Part shown: positions 22,612 through 35,116 of the stretch, in pieces
Numbering within the stretch: the stretch's first letter is position 1
Layout: each line of letters opens with the position of its first letter
From: an uncultured Lachnospiraceae bacterium
GTDB lineage: Bacteria; Bacillota; Clostridia; Lachnospirales; Lachnospiraceae
Direction: 5' to 3'
DNA: 64,000 nt
NCBI GenBank assembly: GCA_902780385.1
Contig: CACZFF010000009.1
Span: forward strand, 19,008 to 83,007
Translations under genes and position numbers: made by a program
The notes under the pieces: model-generated
The model's database searches: none
What the model was told of the DNA's origin: nothing
The model's input: only the letters and a program-made list of their open reading frames with translations

Positions 22612-23625
22612 TCATCCTTCGTTTACATCAATATCAGCCTCTTCAGCAGGCGTTTCGTATTCGGGATCGAATTCATCTATCTCCGCCAGATCAGAGGTAT
22701 AAACCATGACTTTAGGGACAGCCTTGACATAGTAATAGTAATCTTCGTCCTCAAACTGGACATTTTCTATGCGCAGGTAATCCACATTGAAAATAAAGAA
22801 CCGTACAATCTGTGCCAGCACAAAGGAAAAAACGATTCCGACAAATACATTGGCAAGATTGATCCCTGTTCCGTAGCGCATGTCACCGATCAGAAGACCG
22901 ATCAGCTCTATGATGCAGCCGGCAGTTATCGCGATCATCCACGCGTTCACGATGGCGAGCCTGCGGATAAAACAGACCACAATGACTGTAACCGCGAGAA
23001 TTGCTGCCAGTATGATCATCGGCCTGTCGTTGGTCATGCCGTCAACCAGACCGCGGAAATTCGTGATAATGCGCTCGCCGGCGATCACCGCCGCTCCTTC
23101 AGGGACTGCGAGCGAGGGGAGGTTCCCTTCCACCAGGAGCACATATTTGGTGAACAAAAGACCGAAGACGACCGGCACAGCCGCGCCCGGTCCGAATACA
23201 AGCCCGGCCAGGATGGGAATCAGATAATGCAGGTTGACCGCATAGGCCACCGGCATGAGCAGAAGAATGATCGTATCTCTGGGCGAGAAGCGGAAATATA
23301 CCAGAAGGCAGACCAGAATCATCGCCGCGCCGATCGCTGCCGCCTCGAGCGACAGCTTATACAGGTTTAAGACCAGAACCAGGGCAATAATGCCCGCGGA
23401 AAAGCCGAGCGGGAGCATTGAGCACACAAGGGCAATGATCACATTGAGCAGGGTGCTGTTGAGCGCCGAGCCGCCGGCAATATGAATGCCGAGGTGGCTG
23501 CGCAGAAGGAGCAGCACCGAAAGGCAGACTGCAAAACGAAATAGAGACAGCAGCAGAAACTCCTGTCTTTTATAGAACTGTATGAGATTTTCTCTGAATA
23601 CATATATACCGCTACTACTGTTCAT
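22612..23625 (-). CDS. Unassigned polytopic membrane protein next to cdaA
   Basis: Not recognised. It has 337 residues with roughly 8 to 10 hydrophobic helices between residues 20 and 280, and a C-terminal cytoplasmic-type tail of about 55 residues rich in Asp, Glu and Tyr (VQFEDEDYYYYVKAVPKV, then EFDPEYETPAEEADIDVNEG). It starts at an ATG behind GGAGGCATA and ends 6 bases before cdaA, so it is cotranscribed with, and perhaps translated with, the c-di-AMP synthase. A link to cell-envelope or osmotic control is suggested only by position. Confidence 0.8.
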   Translation of the reverse strand: MNSSSGIYVFRENLIQFYKRQEFLLLSLFRFAVCLSVLLLLRSHLGIHIAGGSALNSTLLNVIIALVCSMLPLGFSAGIIALVLVLNLYKLSLEAAAIGAAMILVCLLVYFRFSPRDTIILLLMPVAYAVNLHYLIPILAGLVFGPGAAVPVVFGLLFTKYVLLVEGNLPSLAVPEGAAVIAGERIITNFRGLVDGMTNDRPMIILAAILAVTVIVVCFIRRLAIVNAWMIAITAGCIIELIGLLIGDMRYGTGINLANVFVGIVFSFVLAQIVRFFIFNVDYLRIENVQFEDEDYYYYVKAVPKVMVYTSDLAEIDEFDPEYETPAEEADIDVNEG

Positions 23626-23711
23626 TATGCCTCCATTGCTGCCGCACCGGGTGCGGACGGGCCGTGTTAGTCTTCAGGGCTGTGCCGTACCATGCCCATG
23701 CACAGACATGG

Positions 23712-24128
23712 TCAGACTGCGTCTTTTTCCTTTATTCCGATCTCACGGTCGCAGATTTCTGTAAGTGCTTCCAGGTCCTGCTGATACATCCCGCGCCGTC
23801 TGGCAAACGCCGCACTCCTCCTGTAGAAAACCAGCAGTGTGACCAGCAGGAAGATCAGGATGAAAACAGCATAGCTTGTCACTGCCAGACGCAGATAGGT
23901 CCCCAGGCTGTTCTCATAGACCGAAAAGAATATATTCTCAAAAAAATACCCGCAGTAGACAGCCGCGCAGACTCCCCATGCCAGCGAACCTGCCACAAAA
24001 GAACCCACCAGGCCGAAAAGAATATAGTCGTTCCGGAAATATTCGGCTGTCCTCCCGTCCTTGACTCCCAGGCCTTCTTCATAGACAGTCAGCCGGGTCA
24101 TCAGACGGATCTTCTCACTGTTCAGCAT
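23712..24128 (-). CDS. Unassigned small membrane protein
   Basis: Not recognised. It has 138 residues with hydrophobic segments at about 36-57 and 85-105 separated by an aromatic-rich loop (CGYFFENIFFSVYENSLG). The N-terminus and C-terminus are charged and probably cytoplasmic (EKIRLMTRLTVYEEGLG; FARRRGMYQQDLEALTEICDRE). It lies 86 bases upstream of the cdaA-linked membrane gene and 27 bases after comF, on the same strand. Confidence 0.75.
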   Translation of the reverse strand: MLNSEKIRLMTRLTVYEEGLGVKDGRTAEYFRNDYILFGLVGSFVAGSLAWGVCAAVYCGYFFENIFFSVYENSLGTYLRLAVTSYAVFILIFLLVTLLVFYRRSAAFARRRGMYQQDLEALTEICDREIGIKEKDAV

Positions 24129-24155
24129 ATGTAATATGTTCCTCTCATCAGATCA

Positions 24156-24899
24156 TCATGATCCGCTGTCCACGCCTGCGGCGAGTGTAATAAAACAGAC
24201 ACGGCAGGCGCCCTGTCTGTACAAAGCTTGAGCACAGGCATCCATTGTGGCGCCGGTCGTGTATATATCGTCTATAAGCATAATCGAATTTAATTCTACA
24301 TCATTTCCAAATGCCTGAAAAGCTTTTTTCAAATTATTTTGGCGCTCCGCAGGGGTCATGTTTTTCATGGGAAGTGTGTCTGTCACGCGCCTCAGCGCGT
24401 CGTCAAGGACAGGAATCCCGGTCTGACGCGATATTTCGCGGGCGAGAACAAGCGCCTGGTTGTAGCCGCGTGTCCGCAGCCTGTGCGCAGAGACGGGTAC
24501 CGGCACAAGATAATCAGGCATACGAGACGGGCCGCCTGCAGCTTCGCAGAGCTTGCCGGCCATGCATCTGCCGTAATAGGTCCCGTATTCCTGTCTTCCC
24601 TTGTATTTAAAGCGAAAAATACCTCCCGCGGCACTGTGATAGGTAAAAACCGTGCGTCCGCGCTCAAATACATGGGGAAGCATGCGGCAGTCCCGGCAGA
24701 GATTCTCTGCCGCTGAAAGAAGCTGTTTTCCGCAGCGGCGGCAGAAGGGTGCCTGCACTTTCTGCAGCATACCTTCGCAGAAGGGGCAGACCAGTGCCCC
24801 GAAGGGCCGCACAGGCCTGTCGCACACAGGACACCGGCGGGGAAAGGCCAGGTCCTCCGCCATACGCGCGGGCGCAGTCATTTTTTCATAAATCTTCAT
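24156..24899 (-). CDS. comF: ComF-family phosphoribosyltransferase-like protein
   Basis: A 247-residue ComF family protein. The N-terminus holds zinc-ribbon cysteine pairs (CPVC, CPFC, CRRC, CRDC), followed by a PRTase fold with RTRGYNQALVLAREI and the PRPP-loop-like IMLIDDIYTTGATMDACA. In Bacillus ComF is needed for uptake of transforming DNA; in many anaerobes the role is unknown. The start ATG overlaps the recD2 stop by 4 bases (ATGA), so translation is coupled to the helicase gene. Confidence 0.92.
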   Translation of the reverse strand: MKIYEKMTAPARMAEDLAFPRRCPVCDRPVRPFGALVCPFCEGMLQKVQAPFCRRCGKQLLSAAENLCRDCRMLPHVFERGRTVFTYHSAAGGIFRFKYKGRQEYGTYYGRCMAGKLCEAAGGPSRMPDYLVPVPVSAHRLRTRGYNQALVLAREISRQTGIPVLDDALRRVTDTLPMKNMTPAERQNNLKKAFQAFGNDVELNSIMLIDDIYTTGATMDACAQALYRQGACRVCFITLAAGVDSGS

Positions 24900-27544
24900 T
24901 TGTTTCTCCGTCCCTTTGTCTTCAGACCCTTCCGGGCAGCTGATTCAGGATCAGCCGGGTCCCGGGAAACCTTTCCTCGGTTACTGTATCCCCGTTCGGG
25001 AATGTGTAAAACACCCGGATCGATCTCTGCCTCTTTCGCGCTGAGCTCGGTGATCCTGTCCCGCAGGCCGGTCCAGCGGCGGGTACGGCGGGTATTGGCG
25101 ATCATGCGGTCCACGGCGTCGCGGCTTCCCAGAAGCACAACACAGCTTTTGGCGCGGGTGACCGCCGTGTAGAGAAGGTTTCTGTTGAAAAGTCCGGACG
25201 GCCCTGCCAGAAGGGGCAGGATGACCGCCGGATATTCGGATCCCTGGGATTTATGCACCGTGATGGCATAGGCCAGATCCAGATCCTCAAGCTCTGCAAA
25301 GGGGTACTCTACCGTCCTGGAATCATCAAAAATGACGGTCATGGTCTCACTCTGGGGATCGATCTCTTCAATCCTTCCGAAATCGCCGTTGAAAATACCT
25401 GTGCCGCGGTCGACGGGCATGCCGAAATTGCCGCGCACCTCCCATTCGATGCGGTAATTATTGCGGGTCTGCATGACCTTGTCCCCCTCGCGGAAGACGG
25501 TCTCCTGACGCACATGCTCCCGCTTTCCCTTGGCGGGCGGATTGAGGACGCTCTGAAGGACTTCGTTGAGGCGCTCCACACCCAGGCTCCCCCGCCGCAT
25601 AGGGGTCAGCACCTGGATATCCTCCGGCCTGCAGCCGATATATTTTGGCAGCATCTGGCGGATCAGCTGCACCGTGTGCTTATAGATCACAGGCGCCTGG
25701 TCACGCTCCAGGAAAAAGAAATCCCGGCTCTTGTTGTCCATGGGCAGGGAGGCTCCCTCCAGGATCCGGTGGGCGTTCATGACGATATCGCTCTCACTGG
25801 CCTGACGGAATACATTGCGCAGCATGATGGTATGAAAGGCCTGTGATTCGATCAGGTCCTGCAGGACACAGCCGGGTCCCACGCTGGGCAGCTGATTGAC
25901 GTCTCCGACCAGTACAAGCCGGGCTCCGACCGGCACCGCCTTGAGAAGATAGTGGAAGAGATTCATATCCACCATCGACATCTCATCTATAATGACGACA
26001 TCTGCCTCGAGCGGGTTATCCTCACCGCGCTCAAAATATGAATAATTCTGATTTTTTCCGGATTTTCCGCCGCTTCCGGCGTCTCCGAAGGGGTCATTGG
26101 TCCCGGGAGCCCCCGCAGAGCCGCCGGAAAGTCCTTCGCTTTTGAAAAAATCCCTCTCGCCGTCATCGTCTCCGACACTCCGCACGCCCAGGAGGCGATG
26201 GATGGTCATAGCGGGATAGCCCGTCGCCTCGGACATGCGCCTGGCCGCCCGCCCTGTGGGCGCCGCCAGAAGCACACGCAGATCTTCGCTCATAAAATAG
26301 CGGATAATCGTGTTGATCGTCGTTGTTTTTCCCGTGCCCGGACCGCCGGTGATCAGAAGGACCGCATTTTCCACCGCCTCCTGCACCGCTTTTTTCTGGA
26401 GGGGATCCAGGGTGATCTCCTCCTCCTTCTCCAGACGCTCCAGACGGGCTATCTTTTTTTCTGTTTTTTTACGTTCTCCGGAGTCCTTTACAGTCCTCTG
26501 AATCTGTGCGTCCAGGTCCAGAAGCATCCTGGCGATCTCCTGTTCCCTGCGGAAAACACTGGTCAGAAATACCTCCACGTCCTCTGTGGCTGCTGTATCC
26601 GCGGCTTCCCCCGCAGTTTCCTCTGCCGGCTCCTCTATCTCCGCCGCCTCCTTTGCAGGCTCCTGTAACTCAAAGCTTCTGCGGACGCGGCGGATGCGGA
26701 GACGCCTCTCCACCGCGAGATTTTCCAGCTGCAGGTGCACTTCCTCCGCGGGCAGATGCAGAAGGGTACAGGTTCTCTGTACCAGCACATCCCGGGGAAG
26801 AAAGCTGTGTCCTTCTCCGGAGGCCATGAACAGGGTATACAGAAGGCCGCTCCGGATCCGGTACTCCGAATCCGCCCGGATCCCCATCCTGCGGGCGATA
26901 TCGTCCGCCGTCGCAAAACCGATCCCGCGGATGTCCTCTGCCAGGCGATAGGGATTATTTTTCATGATCTCATAGAGGCCCGTTCCGTAGGCCTGCCAGA
27001 TCCGCGCCGCGTGGGCGCTCCCGATCCCGTACTGCTGCAGGAAGATCATGGCGTCCCTGAGATCCTTTTTGTCTTCCATCTGGGCGCCGATCTCCCGGGC
27101 GATCCGCAGGCTGATGCCCTTGACCTGGGCCAGCTTCTCCGGCTCCTCCTCCATGATCCGCAGGGTATCATCGCCGAATTTCTTTACGATCCTGGCTGCC
27201 ATGGCGGCGCCGATCCCCTTGATGCTTCCGGCTGCCAGATAGCGGTACATGGCCTGGGCACTCTCCGGCGCCACGGCCTGATAGGACTGCACCCGGAGCT
27301 GTTCCCCGTAAACAGGGTGCGTCGTATACTCACCCGTCACGGCGCACCCCTCGCCCTCGCTGATCGAGACCGGATAGCCGACACAGGTGATCACATCGCC
27401 CACATCGGCGCCGAACGGCTCAAAGGCAGTGTCAGCCTTCTCTTTCTTTTCACCGGCTCCCGTCAGGGTGATCTCGAAAACAGTATAGCCGTTCTCCTCA
27501 TTCCGGTAGATGATGTGTGATACAAAACCCCTGAATTCGGTCAT
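24896..27544 (-). CDS. recD2: RecD2-like 5'-3' DNA helicase
   Basis: An SF1B helicase acting in DNA repair without RecBC, 882 residues. The N-terminal OB-like domain is followed by tandem helix-hairpin-helix segments (IKGIGAAMAARIVKKFG, VKGISLRIA, IRGIGFATADDIARRM), then Walker A ITGGPGTGKTTTI, Walker B VVIIDEMSMVD, LVGDVNQLPSVGPG, and the C-terminal AITVHKSQGSEY and YTAVTRAKS. An acidic insertion (EEPAEETAGEAADTAATED) precedes the motor. AGGAGAGG stands before the ATG. It forms a two-gene unit with comF. Confidence 0.95.
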   Translation of the reverse strand: MTEFRGFVSHIIYRNEENGYTVFEITLTGAGEKKEKADTAFEPFGADVGDVITCVGYPVSISEGEGCAVTGEYTTHPVYGEQLRVQSYQAVAPESAQAMYRYLAAGSIKGIGAAMAARIVKKFGDDTLRIMEEEPEKLAQVKGISLRIAREIGAQMEDKKDLRDAMIFLQQYGIGSAHAARIWQAYGTGLYEIMKNNPYRLAEDIRGIGFATADDIARRMGIRADSEYRIRSGLLYTLFMASGEGHSFLPRDVLVQRTCTLLHLPAEEVHLQLENLAVERRLRIRRVRRSFELQEPAKEAAEIEEPAEETAGEAADTAATEDVEVFLTSVFRREQEIARMLLDLDAQIQRTVKDSGERKKTEKKIARLERLEKEEEITLDPLQKKAVQEAVENAVLLITGGPGTGKTTTINTIIRYFMSEDLRVLLAAPTGRAARRMSEATGYPAMTIHRLLGVRSVGDDDGERDFFKSEGLSGGSAGAPGTNDPFGDAGSGGKSGKNQNYSYFERGEDNPLEADVVIIDEMSMVDMNLFHYLLKAVPVGARLVLVGDVNQLPSVGPGCVLQDLIESQAFHTIMLRNVFRQASESDIVMNAHRILEGASLPMDNKSRDFFFLERDQAPVIYKHTVQLIRQMLPKYIGCRPEDIQVLTPMRRGSLGVERLNEVLQSVLNPPAKGKREHVRQETVFREGDKVMQTRNNYRIEWEVRGNFGMPVDRGTGIFNGDFGRIEEIDPQSETMTVIFDDSRTVEYPFAELEDLDLAYAITVHKSQGSEYPAVILPLLAGPSGLFNRNLLYTAVTRAKSCVVLLGSRDAVDRMIANTRRTRRWTGLRDRITELSAKEAEIDPGVLHIPERGYSNRGKVSRDPADPESAARKGLKTKGRRNK

Positions 27545-27647
27545 TTACCTCTCCTGGTGCTCCTTTTTTGATGATGATTTTCCGTTTTGATGACAGCTTT
27601 GCACTTTGGCGGCGGCTTTACGTCCAGGAGCAGCAGGTCAGACGCGT

Positions 27648-30602
<2,955 letters not shown>

Positions 30603-30613
30603 ATTCATTCTTT

Positions 30614-30757
30614 CCGACCATGCCGCTCGTAAGAGCGGCAGCCTGAGGCGTTTTCGCTTGCGCGAAAACGGTGAAGGATCAGCAGAGCTTTGGGCCGCCT
30701 CGCGGCACAAAGCTCTGAGAGCGAAAAATCTTGTATCAACAAGATTTTTCACTCTTT
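30614..30757. repeat. Modular multi-hairpin repeat, copy C
   Basis: A variant copy in which the large middle stem is replaced by a CGTTTTCGC / GCGAAAACG hairpin; the start (CCGACCATGCCGCTCG with AGAGCGGC), the AGCTTTG/CAAAGCT stem and the terminal TCTTGT/ACAAGA stem are kept. It is immediately followed by copy D. Confidence 0.85.
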
Positions 30758-30932
30758 CCGACCATGCCGCTCGTAAGAGCGGCCCCGAGGAGAAATACGC
30801 ATTTCAAAGCCTTACGTATAAGGGCTTTGAAATTGGCGTTTTCTCCGATGGGATCAGCGGAGCTTTGGGCCGTCTCGCGGCACAAAGCTCTGAGAGTGAA
30901 AAATATCGTATCGACGATATTTTTCACTCTTT
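30758..30932. repeat. Modular multi-hairpin repeat, copy D
   Basis: A full copy in direct tandem with copy C. The terminal stem core is ATCGT/ACGAT. With copy C it fills the gap between uvrB and uvrA (30603-30970) and may serve as the uvrB transcript end. Confidence 0.87.
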
Positions 30933-30970
30933 TCTACCCGTATTTCGCATACAGGTTCTATATATATATA

Positions 30971-33142
30971 TCACTTTTTCGTCATGCGCTCAGTCCTGCC
31001 GGAGCTCTTTCTTCGGGCGCCGCGCTTTGCGCTGCGCTCGGCGCTGCGGACGGTGTCGTGCATGCTGGCGGAAGGCGAGTCCCCGGGGACGGTTCTGTCC
31101 GACCCGTCAGAAGATCCGGCAGAAAATCCGGCAGATCCCGCCGCGGCGGAAATACCGTTTTCGACTTCCAGAAGGTGCTTTTTGAGTTCCACCATGCGGT
31201 CACGAAGCTCTGCGGCGGCCTCGAAGTTGAGGTCCGCGGCAGCCCTGCGCATCTGTTTTTCGACATCGGCGATGAGTTTTGTCAGCTCCTTCGCATCCAT
31301 GGACTCGGGGTCCTTTTCGAAGCGGACCTCTTCTTTGGAGATCTCCTTTGAGATGGAAATGAGGTCGCGGACAGCCTTGCGGATGGTCTGGGGCGTGATT
31401 CCGTGCTCCTCATTGTATTTCTGCTGGATGGCGCGGCGGCGCTCGGTCTCCCCGATGGCGCGGCGCATGGAATCGGTCATATTGTCGGCGTACATGATGA
31501 CATGGCCGTCGGCATTTCTCGCGGCGCGGCCTATGGTCTGGACGAGGGACGTCTCGGACCGCAGGAAGCCCTCCTTGTCGGCGTCCAGGATGGCGACAAG
31601 GGAAATCTCGGGGATGTCCAGGCCTTCTCTGAGCAGGTTGATGCCGACAAGTACATCAAAGACATCCAGGCGCATGTCGCGGATGATCTGCGAGCGCTCC
31701 AGGGTGTCGATGTCGGAGTGGAGGTATTTGACACGGATGCCGGCCTCAGCCAGGTAGTCCGTCAGATCCTCCGCCATTTTCTTGGTCAGAGTGGTGATCA
31801 GGACCTTATTTTTGTTGTCCGTCTCCTTGCGGATCTCGCCGATCAGATCATCGATCTGGCCCTCGACAGGGCGCACATCGATTTTGGGGTCCAGGAGGCC
31901 GGTCGGGCGGATGACCTGCTCGGTGCGCAGCAGCTCATGCTCTTCCTCGTAAGGGCCGGGCGTGGCGGAAACAAAGAGCATCTGGTCGATGTGGGTCTCA
32001 AATTCCGAAAATTCCAGCGGCCGGTTGTCCAGGGCGGAGGGCAGGCGGAAGCCGTAGCGGACCAGGGTCTCCTTGCGCGACCTGTCTCCGCGGTACATGG
32101 CCCCGATCTGGGGGATGGTCATATGGGATTCATCGATGATGATCAGGAAATCATTGTCGTAGAAATCCATGAGGGTCATGGGCGGCTCGCCGGCCTTCAT
32201 GAAATTCAGATGGCGGGAGTAGTTCTCGATACCGGAGCAGAAGCCGGTCTCGCGCATCATCTCGACGTCGAAATTGGTGCGCTCGGCGATGCGCTGGGCC
32301 TCGAGGAGCATATCCTCTCCCTTGAAATATTTGACGCGTTCCCTGAGTTCCTCCTCGATATTGTCGCAGGCGGCGTTGATCTTCTCCTGGGGAACAACGT
32401 AGTGGGAGGCGGGGTAGATCATCACATGCTCGAGCTGCTTGTGGACGCGGCCGGTCAGCTGGTCCACCTCGCAGATGCGGTCGATTTCATCGCCGAACCA
32501 CTCGACACGGAGTATAAAGTCGCTGCCCTGGGCAGGGAAAATTTCCAGCGTGTCGCCGCGGACGCGGAAATTGGTGCGCTCCAGGGCCATGTCATTGCGG
32601 GTATACTGAATGGCCACCAGCTCCTTCAATACCTCGTCGCGGTCCTTTTCCATGCCGGGGCGGAGGGAGATCGACATTCCCTTAAATTCGTCGGGACTGC
32701 CCAGGCCGTAAATGCAGGAGACAGATGCGACGACAATAACGTCCCTGCGCTCCGCCAGGGAAGCTGTCGCGGACAGGCGCAGCTTATCGATCTCGTCATT
32801 GATCATCGAGTCCTTGGCGATATAGGTGTCGCTCTGGGGAATATAGGCCTCGGGCTGGTAATAATCGTAATAGGACACAAAATATTCCACTGCGTTCTCA
32901 GGGAAAAATTCCTTCATCTCGCCGTAGAGCTGGCCTGCCAGTGTCTTGTTGTGGGAAATGATCAGCGTGGGCTTGTTCAGTGCCTGGATGACATTGGCCA
33001 TGGTAAAGGTTTTGCCCGAACCTGTTACGCCCAGCAGGGTCTCAAACTGATTTCCCTCTTTGAAGCCCCTGACCAGGTCCTCGATCGCCCCGGGCTGGTC
33101 TCCGGTCGGCACATATTCCGAATGGAGCACAAAATGATCCAT
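30971..33142 (-). CDS. uvrB: UvrB, excinuclease ABC subunit B
   Basis: Damage-verifying helicase of nucleotide excision repair, 723 residues from the ATG at 33142 (AGGAGAGG upstream; a longer ORF is rejected). It has Walker [11 protein letters not shown], the beta-hairpin region [18 protein letters not shown], helicase motifs DESHMT and QTIGRAARN, and a C-terminal UvrC-binding domain ([28 protein letters not shown]). After this comes about 60 residues of Ser/Gly/Arg-rich tail not usual for the family. A LexA-box-like site lies about 95 bases upstream. Confidence 0.97.
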   Translation of the reverse strand: MDHFVLHSEYVPTGDQPGAIEDLVRGFKEGNQFETLLGVTGSGKTFTMANVIQALNKPTLIISHNKTLAGQLYGEMKEFFPENAVEYFVSYYDYYQPEAYIPQSDTYIAKDSMINDEIDKLRLSATASLAERRDVIVVASVSCIYGLGSPDEFKGMSISLRPGMEKDRDEVLKELVAIQYTRNDMALERTNFRVRGDTLEIFPAQGSDFILRVEWFGDEIDRICEVDQLTGRVHKQLEHVMIYPASHYVVPQEKINAACDNIEEELRERVKYFKGEDMLLEAQRIAERTNFDVEMMRETGFCSGIENYSRHLNFMKAGEPPMTLMDFYDNDFLIIIDESHMTIPQIGAMYRGDRSRKETLVRYGFRLPSALDNRPLEFSEFETHIDQMLFVSATPGPYEEEHELLRTEQVIRPTGLLDPKIDVRPVEGQIDDLIGEIRKETDNKNKVLITTLTKKMAEDLTDYLAEAGIRVKYLHSDIDTLERSQIIRDMRLDVFDVLVGINLLREGLDIPEISLVAILDADKEGFLRSETSLVQTIGRAARNADGHVIMYADNMTDSMRRAIGETERRRAIQQKYNEEHGITPQTIRKAVRDLISISKEISKEEVRFEKDPESMDAKELTKLIADVEKQMRRAAADLNFEAAAELRDRMVELKKHLLEVENGISAAAGSAGFSAGSSDGSDRTVPGDSPSASMHDTVRSAERSAKRGARRKSSGRTERMTKK

Positions 33143-33235
33143 AGTATCCTCTCCTGATTCTGTCCTGTATCCCGGTGAGATCCCGCCCATAAAAGAGTAA
33201 GCGGATATCCTCGTGGAAAAACGCGGACAAATTAT

Positions 33236-33249
33236 CGAACATATGTTGT
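33236..33249. promoter_or_regulatory. LexA (SOS) box upstream of uvrB
   Basis: CGAACATATGTTGT matches 12 of 14 positions of the Firmicutes LexA site CGAACRNRYGTTYG, with the GAAC and GTT half sites intact. It lies between the S1-gene terminator side and the uvrB start, so uvrB is probably damage-inducible. Confidence 0.65.
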
Positions 33250-33300
33250 GTGGAGACTTAGTATATCACATCTTTTTTCTCAAAAAAAGAGAGAGCCGCA

Positions 33301-33341
33301 AAGAAAAAAGGATACCGCACATTCAGATGAACGCGGTATCC
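33301..33341 (-). terminator. Terminator of the S1-domain gene
   Basis: Minus-strand stem GGATACCGC / GCGGTATCC (9 bp) followed directly by TTTTTTCTTTG. It ends the S1-domain gene transcript upstream of uvrB. Confidence 0.9.
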
Positions 33342-33364
33342 CTGTCCGATATTCTATATGTGAA

Positions 33365-34024
33365 TCAGTCGAACTTGAAGCCCTTGAGCAGGTCTGCAAG
33401 ACTGGTTGTGGCATTTTCCTTTGTGGTGTAAAGAGAGACATCTACGGGCTCTTCTTTTTCCTGAACAGGAGCATCCTCGAGGGTCTTCATGCTGAGGCTG
33501 ATCTTGCCGTCGGCAACCTTGATGATCCTGACCTTGACCTTGTCGCCTTCCTTGACAACTTCAGAAGGATCATTGATCCTCTTCTGGCTCATCTGGGAAA
33601 TGTGGACCAGACCGTCAATACCGTCGCCGAGGTCGACGAAAGCGCCGTAGGGCTTGATCGTCTGCACAGTGCCTTCCAGGACAGTTCCGGGCTGCATGGC
33701 ATTGATGCGGTTTTTACGCTCCTGCCTGCGGCGGTCACGGGCAACCTCTCTGCCGGAAAGGACAAGGCGCTTCTTGTCGGGATCGCAAGTGATAATGCGG
33801 ACATCGACATCCTTGTCGATCCATGCGGAGGTATCCTCGACATAAGCGTCGCTGAGCTGGGACGCAGGGATAAAAGCGCGGATTCCTTCAACATAAGTCA
33901 CGACACCGGCCTTGACTGTCTCAAGGATCTGCACAGTGAAAACTTCCTTGTTCTCCATCATCCGGGCAAGTTTATCCCATGCAGCGGTGTCACCATTCAT
34001 TGTTTCCATTTTCTCTTCAGACAT
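33365..34024 (-). CDS. Two-domain S1 RNA-binding protein
   Basis: A 219-residue RNA-binding protein with two S1 (OB-fold) domains. The first (EVFTVQILETVKAGVVTYVEG, ending in DPDKKRLVLSGREV) is less canonical; the second (GTVLEGTVQTIKPYGAFVDLGDGIDGLVHISQMS) is typical. The family is related to ribosomal protein S1 but much shorter than RpsA; a role in translation or RNA decay is likely but not defined. The ATG at 34024 has GGAGGAGG upstream. It has its own terminator. Confidence 0.85.
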   Translation of the reverse strand: MSEEKMETMNGDTAAWDKLARMMENKEVFTVQILETVKAGVVTYVEGIRAFIPASQLSDAYVEDTSAWIDKDVDVRIITCDPDKKRLVLSGREVARDRRRQERKNRINAMQPGTVLEGTVQTIKPYGAFVDLGDGIDGLVHISQMSQKRINDPSEVVKEGDKVKVRIIKVADGKISLSMKTLEDAPVQEKEEPVDVSLYTTKENATTSLADLLKGFKFD

Positions 34025-34231
34025 ACTTTTCCTCCTCCCCGCAGGCTTTTGCGCTGCGAAACGCATATCTGCGCTTATAACTCCACCCGTTTATTCAGTA
34101 AAAATCTGATAAGCAAGTGGAAGTATCGTATCATAAAAAGTCCATAAAGTAAATCGTTACTGTCCAGACTGCCTCAAAAAATCCTGCAGAATCCTGCAAA
34201 ATTCGAGGTGCAGTGCGGAAACATCTTCTTT

Positions 34232-34816
34232 TCAGAATCCCCCGCCGAACAAAATCTTACATCCGATCAGGATCAGGATCACGCCGCCGAGGATGGATGC
34301 TCTGCCGGCCAGCCGCATGCCGAAATACCTGCCGATCCGTATGCCGGCCAGACAGATGATCAGTGTAGTAACTCCGATCAGGGCCGAAGCAAAGAGTGCC
34401 TCGCCTGTGCTGTAAGGCGCAATCGTAAATCCGACGGAAAGTGCGTCAATGGATGTGGCGATCCCCTGCATGAGCAGCTCGCTGTGCGACAGTCGGATTT
34501 CCTCCTGTACTTCCTCCGCTCCCCGGATTCCCTCCACAAGCATTTTGCCTCCGATGAAGCCCAGAAGAAGAAAAGCGATCCAGGGTATCATCTTCTGAAA
34601 AGCAGTGAAGCGCTCGGAAATTGTGTGGACACAGATCCATCCGGTCACCGGCATCAGAAACTGGAAAAAAGCAAATGTCCCGGCAATGGTGAACATCCTC
34701 TTTCTGCTCATCCCGGGATTTTGAAGGCCGTTTGCCATGGAGACAGAGAAAGCGTCCATTGCGAGCCCGACTCCCAGCAATATGCTTTTGCAGATAAATA
34801 AAAAATATCTTTGCAT
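34232..34816 (-). CDS. mntP: MntP-type manganese efflux pump
   Basis: Inner-membrane Mn(II) exporter family, 194 residues with six predicted helices in two related halves. Both conserved Asp motifs are present: GVGLAMDAFSVSMANG near residue 20 and GIATSIDALSVGFTIAP in the second half. The ATG has AGAGGAG upstream. The leader was inspected for a yybP-ykoY manganese riboswitch, but none was clear. Confidence 0.9.
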   Translation of the reverse strand: MQRYFLFICKSILLGVGLAMDAFSVSMANGLQNPGMSRKRMFTIAGTFAFFQFLMPVTGWICVHTISERFTAFQKMIPWIAFLLLGFIGGKMLVEGIRGAEEVQEEIRLSHSELLMQGIATSIDALSVGFTIAPYSTGEALFASALIGVTTLIICLAGIRIGRYFGMRLAGRASILGGVILILIGCKILFGGGF

Positions 34817-34903
34817 CTTTCTCCTCTCAGTCTTCGATACCGTTCATACTTGCGGCCATGGACCTGTTCCCTTTGTGTTAGGCAAAGCAAATTCTCTTTG
34901 ACA

Positions 34904-34939
34904 TGAAAAACCGGCACAGGTAAAAGTCCTGTGCCGGTT
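34904..34939 (-). terminator. Terminator between SH3-like gene and mntP
   Basis: Minus-strand 12-bp stem AACCGGCACAGG / CCTGTGCCGGTT followed by TTTTTC. The remainder of the 300-base gap 34817-35116 holds a weaker CAGACAGAA/TTCTGTCTG hairpin near 35050-35080 and nothing else recognisable. Confidence 0.88.
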
Positions 34940-35116
34940 CAGACGAAGTCTCAAAAACACGATACGGATGCCGTCTTTATTTATGCCTGCTGCTTTTCAT
35001 AGCGCGATAGAACTGCATCTGTCTTTCGTACTCCCCTTGTGTAAAGGCCAGACAGAAGGCTGACCGCATTCTGTCTGCACTTCAAATATGGATATTCAAA
35101 CGCAATTGTCTGAGCA

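Noticed and set aside
34817-34903. yybP-ykoY manganese riboswitch in front of mntP
   Set aside because: Only short similarity such as AAAGGGAACAG; the required paired elements and conserved core were not found in the 87 available bases.
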